NCBI RefSeq assembly: GCF_003863965.1
Contig: NZ_RRCN01000001.1
Coordinates: 5,290,304 to 5,354,303 of the forward strand
Length of the DNA: 64,000 bases
From: Paenibacillus oralis
Lineage (GTDB): Bacteria > Bacillota > Bacilli > Paenibacillales > Paenibacillaceae
Reading direction: 5' to 3'
Shown: positions 27,456 to 35,423 of the stretch, piece by piece
Numbering within the stretch: position 1 is the first letter of the stretch
How the letters are laid out: each line of letters starts with the position of its first letter
The notes under the pieces: model-generated
What the model was told of the DNA's origin: nothing
Seen by the model: the letters and a program-made list of their open reading frames with translations, nothing else
Database searches by the model: none
Made by a program: the position numbers and the translations under genes

Positions 27456-29441
27456 ATGAAAAAAAGCAATCGAATGAAAGCTTTATTATTGGCCTTTGTC
27501 ATAATGTGGGCGGGAGTGCTGAACGGACAGGTTGCACAGGCGGAAACAGCGGCCATCGCTAAAACTCCGGGCAACTCCAACCCATTAATGGATCACAAGC
27601 TTGGGGCCGATCCATCCGCGCTGGTATATAACGGCAGAGTCTATATTTATATGTCAAGCGACGCTTATGAATATGACAGTAACGGAAAGATCAAGGCCAA
27701 CTCGTTCAGCAATTTAAATAAGGTGCATCTGATCTCATCCGACGATATGGTGAATTGGACGGATCACGGGGCTATTCCGGTGGCCGGGTCAGGCGGCATC
27801 GCCAAATGGGCGTCGGGTTCTTGGGCACCGGCCGCAGCGCACAAAAAAATAAATGGCCAGGATAAGTTTTTCCTTTATTTTGCCAATGGCGCTGGAGGGA
27901 TCGGTGTACTCACGGCGGATAGTCCGATCGGACCGTGGACGGATCCGCTGGGAAAAGCGCTGGTTTCCTGGAGTACCCCGGGAGTCAGCGGCGTTGTTTG
28001 GTTATTTGATCCGGCTGTTCTGGTAGATGATAACGGCTCCGGCTACTTATATTTTGGCGGGGGAATTCCTGGCGGTGATAATCCAACTCAAAATCAATGG
28101 GCAAGTCCCAAGACGGCCCGCGTCATCAAATTAAGCAGCGATATGATTCATACCGAAGGCAATGCGCAATTGCTTGACGCTCCTTTCTTTTTTGAAGATT
28201 CAGGGATCCACAAGTATAACGGAAAATACTATTATTCCTATTGCTCCAACTTTGGCGGAAATCATCCGCCAGGCAGCCCGCCTCCCGGTGAAATCGCCTA
28301 TATGGTGAGCAACAACCCCATGGGGCCGTTTACTTACGTGAAATCCATCTTGAGGAATCCGGCTGTGTTCTTCGGCGTCGGGGGCAATAATCACCACACC
28401 ATTTTTAGCTTTAATAATAAGTGGTATATTACCTACCATGCCCAAACCGTCAGCAAAGCCCTTTTAGGTGACGGCATGGGGTACCGTTCCCCGCATATCA
28501 ATGAACTGACGTATAGCGGGAATGAAATCGTACCGGTTCAGGGCACGATGCAGGGTGTTTCGCAAACAAAGCATCTGAATCCGTATCAAAGAACCGAGGC
28601 GGAAACCATCGGGTGGAACGGCGGCATTCTGACCGAAGTTTCCCAAGCGCCGGGCGGCATGGTGCCAAGCGTAAATATGAATGTAACCGATATCCACAAC
28701 GGGCACTGGGTTGCAGTGGGGAACGCCGATTTCGGATCAACCGGCGCAACATCGTTTAAAGCTAACGTCGCGTCAACGGTGGTAGGACAAATCGAAATTC
28801 GCCTCGACAGTCCGAAGGGCCAGGTGATCGGCACGCTTAATGTCACTCCTACAGGGGGGAACCAGGTTTGGAGATTGCAAGAAACGAATGTTAATCGTGT
28901 GACAGGGGTTCATAATATTTACTTTATGTTTAAAGGCGCCAGCGGCCAGCGTCTGTTCAACTTCGATTATTGGCAGTTTGCGACTTCTTCCGGTGGGGAG
29001 ACGCCGATTGAAAACGGACGCGTATATAAGCTTCAGAACGTACACAGCAACATGGTGATCGGCATTGCCAATATGTCCACGGCCAACGGCGGGCAGGCGG
29101 TCCAATGGGATGATAACGGTACGGCGGATCATGAATGGCGGTTTGAGCGCTTAGACAGCGGTTATTACAAGCTGACGAATATCCACAGCGGCAAAGTCCT
29201 GGGTATAGAAAACATGTCCACGGCTAGAGGAGCTTCCGCCGTACAGTGGGACGACAATGGCACGGCGGATCATGAATGGCAGCTCGCGCCGGTGGGCGAT
29301 GGCAGCTACAAATTGGTCAACCGCCACAGCGGCATGGTGCTCGGCGTGGACGGCATGTCCAAGGAAGCAGGCGCAAAGATCGTACAATGGGACGATAACG
29401 GCACGGCGGACCATAACTGGAGATTCATGTTGGTTAGATAA
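27456..29441 (+). CDS. xynD: Secreted arabinoxylan arabinofuranohydrolase, GH43-CBM6-ricin
   Basis: Extracellular enzyme of 661 residues that removes arabinofuranose from arabinoxylan. ATG 27456 follows AAGGAGGGG; a signal peptide ends near 'QVAQAE'. Domain order: GH43 propeller (about 35-370, base Asp in 'LGADPSALV', also 'WAPAAAHKK' and 'FFFEDSGIHKYN'), CBM6 (about 378-505, 'YQRTEAETIGWNGG' to 'FNFDYWQF'), then a ricin-type lectin domain of three 47-residue repeats from residue 523. The first two domains closely resemble Bacillus XynD (AXH-m2,3), which lacks the ricin domain. Each repeat holds 'QWDDNGTADH', a QxW-type motif. It ends in a strong terminator shared with the convergent iron operon. 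Confidence 0.93.
   Translation: MKKSNRMKALLLAFVIMWAGVLNGQVAQAETAAIAKTPGNSNPLMDHKLGADPSALVYNGRVYIYMSSDAYEYDSNGKIKANSFSNLNKVHLISSDDMVNWTDHGAIPVAGSGGIAKWASGSWAPAAAHKKINGQDKFFLYFANGAGGIGVLTADSPIGPWTDPLGKALVSWSTPGVSGVVWLFDPAVLVDDNGSGYLYFGGGIPGGDNPTQNQWASPKTARVIKLSSDMIHTEGNAQLLDAPFFFEDSGIHKYNGKYYYSYCSNFGGNHPPGSPPPGEIAYMVSNNPMGPFTYVKSILRNPAVFFGVGGNNHHTIFSFNNKWYITYHAQTVSKALLGDGMGYRSPHINELTYSGNEIVPVQGTMQGVSQTKHLNPYQRTEAETIGWNGGILTEVSQAPGGMVPSVNMNVTDIHNGHWVAVGNADFGSTGATSFKANVASTVVGQIEIRLDSPKGQVIGTLNVTPTGGNQVWRLQETNVNRVTGVHNIYFMFKGASGQRLFNFDYWQFATSSGGETPIENGRVYKLQNVHSNMVIGIANMSTANGGQAVQWDDNGTADHEWRFERLDSGYYKLTNIHSGKVLGIENMSTARGASAVQWDDNGTADHEWQLAPVGDGSYKLVNRHSGMVLGVDGMSKEAGAKIVQWDDNGTADHNWRFMLVR
29022..29438 (+). 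repeat. Three tandem ricin-type repeats in xynD
   Basis: Three 47-codon units start at 29022, 29163 and 29304. Each contains 'VQWDDNGTADH' and 'xYKLxNxHSxxV' at equal spacing. DNA conservation across units is high enough to favour slipped or unequal recombination. Confidence 0.85.
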
Positions 29442-29450
29442 CGAATAAGA

Positions 29451-29490
29451 ATGGCGGTGCAGGGATAACTCCCTAGCACCGCCATTTCTT
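29451..29490 (+). terminator. Intrinsic terminator between convergent units
   Basis: ATGGCGGTGC at 29451-29460 pairs with GCACCGCCAT at 29476-29485, with an inner AGGG/CCCT extension and a T-rich tail. It can serve xynD and, from the other side, the iron permease operon. Confidence 0.85.
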
Positions 29491-29508
29491 TGCTTTTTAG
29501 ATGTTTTT

Positions 29509-30558
29509 TTATAACCGATTGCGGTTCCGGTACAGCAAAATCATAAAAAACGGGGCCCCGATCGCGGCCGTTAAAACGCCGGCGGGGACGTCCCGGGGCA
29601 AAAAAGCGGTGCGGGCGATCAGATCCGCAATGAGCAGGATCAAAGCGCCCAGCAGCGCGCTGATCGGGAGCACGCCGGAAAAGGACGGCCCCGCCAGTTT
29701 GCGGGCCATATGCGGCGCCATCAGGCCGATAAAGGCGATCGCTCCGCCGATGGCCACGGCGGAACCGGCGAGCGATACGCTGAGGGCGATCAGCAGCAGA
29801 CGCTGCAGCTGCACGCGGGCGCCGACGCTCGTGGCGATATCATCGCCGAGGGCCTGGATGTTGACCTGGCGGGCTTGCAGCCAGGTGAGAGCCAGCAATA
29901 TAGCCGTCCAGGGCAATAGCGTCAGCACGTCGTTCTCCCACGATACGCCATAGATACTGCCGGTCATGAACGTGAGCGATTGGCTGGCCAATTGCAGGGG
30001 ACCGGAGATGATCAGCATGAACGACAGCGATTTGATGGCGGCGGAAACGCCGATCCCGATCAGGATGATCCTCAAGGGAGACACTCCCTTTTTCCAGGCT
30101 AGCACATACAATAACGCCGTGACGAGAAACGCGCCGCCGATCGCGGCGAGCGGCATCCAATGAATCGATATGGTCCCCTGAAACAGGAAAATGAACAAGA
30201 TGGCGCCTAGCGAAGCGCCCTCGGTGATTCCGGCCACATCGGGCGAAGCGAGCGGGTTGCGGATGACGCCCTGCAGAATGGCCCCGGCCACCGCCAAAGA
30301 TGCGCCGACCAGCGCGGCGATAATGATCCGCGGCAGCCGGATTTTTTGCACGATAACCTGATCCCCGGCTTCAGCCATGCCGAATAAAGATTTGATAACG
30401 GTAAGGGGAGGAATATACTTGCTGCTGACAGCAACGCTGATGACCATAACCGCCAAACATACTACGGACAACAACAGGCAGATCCAAATCGTTCTTTTTT
30501 TCTTCGCCAGTATGGTCGATTTGGCGGCCGAGACTTCAAGTTTGCCGGGCTTGGCCAT
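29509..30558 (-). CDS. Ferric-siderophore ABC permease, FecCD family
   Basis: Membrane subunit of an iron-siderophore importer, 349 residues and about ten hydrophobic helices. FecCD signatures are 'RLPRIIIAALVGASLAVAGA', 'RNPLASPDVAGITEGAS' and 'IAFIGLMAPHMARKL'. Its ATG overlaps the stop codon of the upstream permease gene, so the two are translationally coupled and should form a heterodimer. No ATPase gene is adjacent; a FecE/FhuC-type ATPase elsewhere is needed. Expression is probably iron-repressed through the Fur boxes in front of the operon. Confidence 0.95.
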   Translation of the reverse strand: MAKPGKLEVSAAKSTILAKKKRTIWICLLLSVVCLAVMVISVAVSSKYIPPLTVIKSLFGMAEAGDQVIVQKIRLPRIIIAALVGASLAVAGAILQGVIRNPLASPDVAGITEGASLGAILFIFLFQGTISIHWMPLAAIGGAFLVTALLYVLAWKKGVSPLRIILIGIGVSAAIKSLSFMLIISGPLQLASQSLTFMTGSIYGVSWENDVLTLLPWTAILLALTWLQARQVNIQALGDDIATSVGARVQLQRLLLIALSVSLAGSAVAIGGAIAFIGLMAPHMARKLAGPSFSGVLPISALLGALILLIADLIARTAFLPRDVPAGVLTAAIGAPFFMILLYRNRNRL

Positions 30559-31538
30559 CAGTTTTTCACCCCTTTTCTTGCGATATATACGAAAAACGGT
30601 ACTCCGAGCAGCGCGGTCATGACCCCAACCGGCACTTCCTTCGGCATGGCGATGTACCTTGAACCGACGTCGGCGGCCACCAGCAACAGGGCTCCAAACA
30701 AGGCGCAGTAAGGCAAAATCCAGCGGTAATCCGTACCTATGAAATAGCGGACGATATGCGGAATAATGATTCCGACAAACGCGATCGGACCGGCCACTGC
30801 AACCGACCCTCCGGCAAGCAGAATAACGGACGCCGCGGCCAAAGCTTTAATTTGCCCCGTGCGTTGGCCGAGCCCCTGCGCGACGGTATCCCCCATCGCC
30901 AGGATATTCAGCTGTGCGGACAAAAGGAAAGCGATAAGCATCCCGGCTCCCATATAGGGAAGAACGGAGAGAAGCTGATCCATTCCCCGCCCCGCAACGG
31001 ACCCGACGAGCCAGACGAGGACTTGGTCGAACATTTTACCGTCGGAGAGCATCAGGCCTTGCGTGAGCGAGTAGAAAAAAGCGGCCATCGAAGCGCCGGC
31101 AAGCGTGATTTTGAGCGGCGTCATGCCGTCCCGGCCGATGCTTCCGAGCAGAAAAACAACCATTCCGCTTAAGGCCGCTCCGGTCAAAGCAACCCAGGTA
31201 AGGGGCTGCATTCCCGAGATGCCCAGCCATCCGGTTGCCAGGATGATGAAGAAGGCCGCCCCGGAGTTAACGCCAAGCGTGCTGGGCGAAGCGATTGGAT
31301 TGCGGGTGATGACCTGCATCAGCGCTCCCGCAACCGCGAGGCAAGCGCCGACGGCGGCGGCGATAAAGGCGCGCGGAACGCGGGCCGTTTGGATAAGCAG
31401 ATGCTCGTTGCTGCCGTTTGGGCGGACAAAAGATTCCCACACGGTGCCGAAAGGAATGTCCGTCACGCCGAAACTGATGCTGCAAACGAGCGCTGCGGCC
31501 AGGGCAAACGCTGAAATCAATAAGCCGAAACCTTTCAT
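30558..31538 (-). CDS. Ferric-siderophore ABC permease, FecCD family
   Basis: First gene of the minus-strand iron operon, 326 residues from ATG 31538; the longer frame to 31580 lacks a ribosome site, though the one before 31538 is also weak (GTGGGAA). Family motifs are 'RVPRAFIAAAVGACLAVAGA', 'RNPIASPSTLGVNSGA' and 'IAFVGIIIPHIVRYF'. It pairs with the overlapping second permease and is divergent from the siderophore-binding lipoprotein across about 220 bases holding two Fur-like boxes. Confidence 0.94.
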   Translation of the reverse strand: MKGFGLLISAFALAAALVCSISFGVTDIPFGTVWESFVRPNGSNEHLLIQTARVPRAFIAAAVGACLAVAGALMQVITRNPIASPSTLGVNSGAAFFIILATGWLGISGMQPLTWVALTGAALSGMVVFLLGSIGRDGMTPLKITLAGASMAAFFYSLTQGLMLSDGKMFDQVLVWLVGSVAGRGMDQLLSVLPYMGAGMLIAFLLSAQLNILAMGDTVAQGLGQRTGQIKALAAASVILLAGGSVAVAGPIAFVGIIIPHIVRYFIGTDYRWILPYCALFGALLLVAADVGSRYIAMPKEVPVGVMTALLGVPFFVYIARKGVKN

Positions 31539-31614
31539 GAGGCAAATTCCCACTTTCCGGATGTAGAAGATAATATCCATTAAATATTAGAAGATGCGGT
31601 GCGGGCTGTCAACG

Positions 31615-31633
31615 ATTATGAGAATCATTCTTA
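31615..31633. promoter_or_regulatory. Fur box, permease-proximal
   Basis: ATTATGAGAATCATTCTTA resembles the 19-base Fur inverted repeat GATAATGATAATCATTATC. It lies between the two divergent iron transcription units, just upstream of the -35 of the binding-protein promoter. Confidence 0.7.
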
Positions 31634-31638
31634 ATAGA

Positions 31639-31667
31639 TTGACAAGCGGTTTTTCATGCTTTATAGT
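31639..31667 (+). promoter_or_regulatory. Consensus promoter of siderophore-binding protein gene
   Basis: TTGACA at 31639-31644, a 17-base spacer, and TATAGT at 31662-31667. Fur-like boxes lie on both sides. Confidence 0.8.
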
Positions 31668-31683
31668 TTTGAACATCGCGGTG

Positions 31684-31702
31684 AAGATGATAATCATTAT
31701 CA
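31684..31702. promoter_or_regulatory. Fur box, near-perfect
   Basis: AAGATGATAATCATTATCA contains the palindrome GATGATAATCATTATC and sits just after the predicted transcription start of the binding-protein gene, where bound Fur would block initiation. Confidence 0.85.
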
Positions 31703-31759
31703 CGTTTGAATTATGATCTTTGCCAAGCACTAAACAGACATATTTAAGGGGGAACTTTC

Positions 31760-32800
31760 ATGAGCTTTACTCGCAATCACATCATTCGAAATCGCACCGT
31801 TTGGTGGGGGCTCGTTATTTTGACGCTCTTGCTGGCAATGACCGGATGCGGAAGCAATCAAAGCCAAGGGGCATCCGGCAATACCCAAGCGGCAAGCGGC
31901 ACGCCGGCCGCGGAGAATGGGAACTCAAGCGGCAACGCGGCCGCCGATGATGTCCGTACCGTTAAACATGCGATGGGGGAAACGAAAATAGCCGGTACGC
32001 CGAAGCGAGTTGTCATTTTGACCAATGAAGGCACGGAAGCCCTGCTTGCCCTGGGAGTCAAACCGGTGGGCGCCGTCCGTTCCTGGACCGGAGACCCTTG
32101 GTATGAGCATATCAAAGCCGAGATGGACGGGGTTGAAGTGGTTGGCGAGGAGAGCCAGCCGAATCTGGAGTTGATTGCCGGATTGCAGCCGGATTTGATC
32201 ATCGGGAACAAGATGCGCCAGGAGAAGGTTTATGAGCAGTTGAATGCGATCGCTCCAACGATCATGTCCGAAGACCTGCGCGGGAATTGGATGGACAATT
32301 TCAAACTGTACGCGGAAGCGCTTGGAATGACCGACAAAGGCGACGAACTGTTGGCCGCCTTCGAAGCGCGGATTGAAGATTTCAAAGCCAAGGCCGGCGA
32401 CAAGCTGAAAGAAACGGTATCGGTTGTCCGGTTCATGGACGGCAAAACCCGCGTATATCACACGAACACATTCTCCGGAATTATTTTCGAGCAGCTTGGC
32501 ATCGCCAGAAATGAAATGACGCAAAACGCCAAAGACACGTTCGTCGATGAAATTACGAAAGAACGGCTGTCCGAAGCGGACGCCGACCGCTTGTTCTACT
32601 TTACTTACGAAACGGGCGACGGCAAAGCGAATCAGACCGAAACTGACTGGACGAACGATCCGCTATGGAAAAACCTGAACGCGGTGAAAAACGGCAAAGT
32701 CTATAAAGTGGATGACGCCATCTGGAATACCGCCGGCGGCATCAAAGCGGCCAATCTGATGCTTGACCAGCTGTACGAAATATATGGACTTGAAAAATAA
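31760..32800 (+). CDS. Ferric-siderophore-binding lipoprotein, FecB/YfiY type
   Basis: Cell-surface receptor for an iron-siderophore complex, 346 residues. The N-terminal signal ends in lipobox 'LAMTGC' with lipidated Cys30, followed by a low-complexity Gly/Asn/Ala/Ser linker. The body is a two-lobed helical-backbone binding protein ('GTPKRVVILTNEGTEALLAL', 'IAGLQPDLIIG'). AAGGGGG lies before ATG 31760. It is divergent from its two permeases and under a consensus promoter with Fur boxes. Siderophore type, catecholate or hydroxamate, is not deducible. Confidence 0.94.
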   Translation: MSFTRNHIIRNRTVWWGLVILTLLLAMTGCGSNQSQGASGNTQAASGTPAAENGNSSGNAAADDVRTVKHAMGETKIAGTPKRVVILTNEGTEALLALGVKPVGAVRSWTGDPWYEHIKAEMDGVEVVGEESQPNLELIAGLQPDLIIGNKMRQEKVYEQLNAIAPTIMSEDLRGNWMDNFKLYAEALGMTDKGDELLAAFEARIEDFKAKAGDKLKETVSVVRFMDGKTRVYHTNTFSGIIFEQLGIARNEMTQNAKDTFVDEITKERLSEADADRLFYFTYETGDGKANQTETDWTNDPLWKNLNAVKNGKVYKVDDAIWNTAGGIKAANLMLDQLYEIYGLEK

Positions 32801-32813
32801 TACATCGCCTGCA

Positions 32814-32853
32814 AAAGACCGTCTCCTAAACTTGGGAAACGGTCTTTATTGTT
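32814..32853 (+). terminator. Intrinsic terminator, probably bidirectional
   Basis: AAAGACCGT at 32814 pairs with ACGGTCTTT at 32839-32847. It lies between the convergent binding-protein and YitT-family genes and has A and T runs on both sides. Confidence 0.8.
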
Positions 32854-32856
32854 GGG

Positions 32857-33729
32857 TTATTTCACCGTCCGGGCGAACCGCCCGAGGATTTCCGTGGACT
32901 GCACCACGTTCATGAAGGCGTACGGATCGGTTTCCGCCACCGCTTTGCGCACGGCGGCCAGCTCATAGCGGGTCGTTACCGTCATCAGCATGTAGTTTTT
33001 CTCCTCGCTGTACCCGCCTTCCGAGTGGATGCACGTAATGCCGTGGTGAAGCTTGCGCAAACGGCAGAGCATCTGCTCTTTTTGCTTGGTGATGATAAAG
33101 CAGGTGACCTTGATATGTCCGACATGGATCATGTCGACGACTTTGCCTTTGACGAAGGTCGAAAGCATGGAGTAGAGAGCCAGGTCCCAACTCTGAAGAA
33201 ACCCGAGCGCCAGAATTACGACGCCGTTCAGGAGAAACAAAATATTGCCCATCGCGACGTCGTATTTACGGGTAACGATCGATCCGAGAATATCGAAGCC
33301 GCCGGTCGAGCCGCCCACGCGCAGTGAAAATCCGATGCCCGCCGCTGAGATAATCCCGCCGCACACGGCACCGAGAATCGGGTCATTGGTCACCTGGATC
33401 TGCGGGATGATCGCCATGAACCACGTCGTGCTCACGACGGATATGCAGCTTAAAATGATATACCGCCGCCCAACCGCCTTCCAGCCCCAGGCGATGAGCG
33501 GGACATTCAGCAGAAAGTACAGAATCGATATATTCCAGTCCGTAAAATAACCGATGAAGGAGGCGACGCCCGTCAGCCCGCCGGACAGCAGCTTGTGGGG
33601 GATCAGAAACAGATTAAGCCCAGCGGCCACAAGCAGCGCCGAAACGAGGATGATTCCCACTTCCTGAGCCGGTTTTAAGACGGCTTTGACCGGTTTGGCG
33701 ATGAGCGGAACATATTGATTCAAGTTCAT
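32857..33729 (-). CDS. YitT-family membrane protein (DUF161 plus DUF2179)
   Basis: Integral membrane protein of 290 residues and unknown function, widespread in Firmicutes. Five or six hydrophobic helices fill the first 200 residues with the family marker 'LSGGLTGVASFIGY' and 'GGSTGGFDILGSIV'; the C-terminal 85 residues form a soluble DUF2179 domain ('HGITCIHSEGGYS'). AAGAAGGG precedes ATG 33729. It stands alone between iron uptake and spore-protein genes with no functional link to either. Confidence 0.92.
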   Translation of the reverse strand: MNLNQYVPLIAKPVKAVLKPAQEVGIILVSALLVAAGLNLFLIPHKLLSGGLTGVASFIGYFTDWNISILYFLLNVPLIAWGWKAVGRRYIILSCISVVSTTWFMAIIPQIQVTNDPILGAVCGGIISAAGIGFSLRVGGSTGGFDILGSIVTRKYDVAMGNILFLLNGVVILALGFLQSWDLALYSMLSTFVKGKVVDMIHVGHIKVTCFIITKQKEQMLCRLRKLHHGITCIHSEGGYSEEKNYMLMTVTTRYELAAVRKAVAETDPYAFMNVVQSTEILGRFARTVK

Positions 33730-33976
33730 TTCTAACCCTTCTTTTCTTTAAAGGTTGTTGAACACTTATCTTAGAAATGGCATTTCGATAAAAATTAATT
33801 ATCGGATTAAATTATCATTTTTATCACTCATACGGACTATGATCTTCATCACGAAAAACAATGTTCAATACTATTTCATTCCGTTTTTGCCGGCCGGTTA
33901 TACATTTTTCGCTCGATTATTTTGTCTCCTCCGGGGCATGTTATGGATAATTCTTGATTGAAAGAAAGGGATATCC

Positions 33977-34264
33977 ATGGTAAAAAGAAGAGGAAACGGT
34001 CCGGCGGCGGAAGGCGCCAGCGAAGCGGACCTGAAGCAGTTCAAAGCGGAGGTTATGCGGCGCGAAGGCTACCCCGTCGATCCGCAGCATCCGGACGACG
34101 TGAAATACGAGGTGGCCGAATCGCTTGGCGTGCCGCTAAAGGAAGGCGACAACGGGGATTTGACCTCGGAGGAGGCCGGCAAAATCGGCGGCGCTATCGG
34201 CGGATCGATGGTCCGGGAAATGATCCGTTTGGCCAAGCAGAAGCTGAGTGATTCGCAGCAGTAA
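33977..34264 (+). CDS. Alpha/beta-type small acid-soluble spore protein
   Basis: DNA-binding protein of dormant spores, 95 residues. The conserved core is 'KYEVAESLGVPLKEGDNGD' followed by 'TSEEAGKIGGAIGGSMV' and a closing helix 'REMIRLAKQKL'. The core is preceded by about 40 residues of polar sequence, longer than in the abundant SASPs, and the Gly-Asn-Leu stretch is replaced by an acidic segment, so this looks like a minor or divergent member. AAAGGGA precedes ATG 33977. It would be expressed in the forespore under SigG; no convincing SigG promoter could be picked. It is direct evidence that the organism forms endospores. Confidence 0.9.
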   Translation: MVKRRGNGPAAEGASEADLKQFKAEVMRREGYPVDPQHPDDVKYEVAESLGVPLKEGDNGDLTSEEAGKIGGAIGGSMVREMIRLAKQKLSDSQQ

Positions 34265-34277
34265 CTCCATTTTCTGA

Positions 34278-34316
34278 CCGGGACGAAGCAAAGGCATCGC
34301 CGGCGTTTCGTCCCGG
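34278..34316 (+). terminator. Perfect GC-rich hairpin after spore-protein gene
   Basis: CCGGGACGAA at 34278 pairs with TTCGTCCCGG ending at 34316. It has no clear T-tract, so it may be a weak terminator or an mRNA 3' stabiliser. Confidence 0.5.
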
Positions 34317-34349
34317 CCCAACATCGTGATCGATTGGAGGAAACAGGCC

Positions 34350-35285
34350 ATGAACGAACTCGATCGATTGGAAGCATGTTTGCCGGAGTGGGTGGAAACG
34401 AGCCGACGGGAAAGCGCGAAGGGAACCGTGGCCACGTATATTCCGGAATTGTCGAAATCGCCCAAACATCGGCTGGGGATCCACCTGATTGATGCGGGAG
34501 GAAGATCCGTAAGCGCCGGAGATGCCCAGGCTCCGTTTACGATGCAGAGCATCTCGAAGGTGTTTACGTTGATCCTTGCGTTGATGGATCATGGGGAAGA
34601 AGCGGTTTTTTCCAAGGTGGGCATGGAGCCTACGGGCGATAACTTCAATTCGATCATGAAGCTCGAGCTGGTGCAGCCGGCGATTCCGTTTAACCCGCTG
34701 ATCAACGCGGGGGCGATCGTGGTGTCATCGATGATCCAGGGCGACAGCGCGGCGAACAAATCGGCCCGCATCCTGGAGTTTTTTCGCGAGTTGGCCGGAA
34801 ATCCTTCGCTGGATTACAATTTGGAGGTATATCGGTCCGAGGCGGCGACGGGCCATCTGAACCGTTCGATGGCTTATTTTTTGCTGGATAAAGGGATTCT
34901 GGGCTGCGGCGTGGAAGAAGTGCTGGACATCTACTTCCGCCACTGCTCGATCGAGGTAACCTGCGCCGATTTGGCGCGTATGGCGTTGGTGCTGGCAAAG
35001 GACGGCACGGACCCAATCACCGGCAAGAAGCTGATTCCCCGGCGTTACGTGCAAATCGCCAAAACGTTCATGGTCACGTGCGGGATGTACAACGGGTCGG
35101 GCGAGTTCGCGATCGGGGCGGGACTCCCGGCCAAAAGCGGCGTATCGGGAGGCATCTTGACCCTGGTCCCCGGCCGATTGGGCATCGGCGTGGTAGGGCC
35201 GGCGCTGAACCCGAAAGGAAACAGCATCGCGGGCGTCCATTTGCTGGAGCGGCTGTCGAGCGAGTTTAACTGGAGTATCTTTTAA
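34350..35285 (+). CDS. glsA: Glutaminase A
   Basis: Serine-dependent glutaminase, L-glutamine to L-glutamate plus ammonia, 311 residues, a usual length for the family. Catalytic Ser67 and Lys70 form the S-x-x-K motif in 'MQSISKVF'; other family marks are 'PFNPLINAGAI', 'RSEAATGHLNRSMAY' and 'PAKSGVSGGI'. ATG 34350 follows TTGGAGG by 9 bases. It stands alone after a hairpin; the next transcription unit starts about 140 bases later. No regulator is adjacent. Confidence 0.96.
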   Translation: MNELDRLEACLPEWVETSRRESAKGTVATYIPELSKSPKHRLGIHLIDAGGRSVSAGDAQAPFTMQSISKVFTLILALMDHGEEAVFSKVGMEPTGDNFNSIMKLELVQPAIPFNPLINAGAIVVSSMIQGDSAANKSARILEFFRELAGNPSLDYNLEVYRSEAATGHLNRSMAYFLLDKGILGCGVEEVLDIYFRHCSIEVTCADLARMALVLAKDGTDPITGKKLIPRRYVQIAKTFMVTCGMYNGSGEFAIGAGLPAKSGVSGGILTLVPGRLGIGVVGPALNPKGNSIAGVHLLERLSSEFNWSIF

Positions 35286-35423
35286 GAGATGCCGGGAGGA
35301 ATGATCTATTATTTTCGAGGAATTTTATAACAAATCGTGCATTGCTCTTATATAAACCTCCTCTTCGAATCGGTACTATAGGAGATGAAAACAGATTTTT
35401 GCTATTCAAAAGGAGGTTTCACA

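Noticed and set aside
33755..33961. 68-codon frame before the spore-protein gene
   Set aside because: A/T-rich, no ribosome site and no family resemblance. It is more likely promoter DNA.
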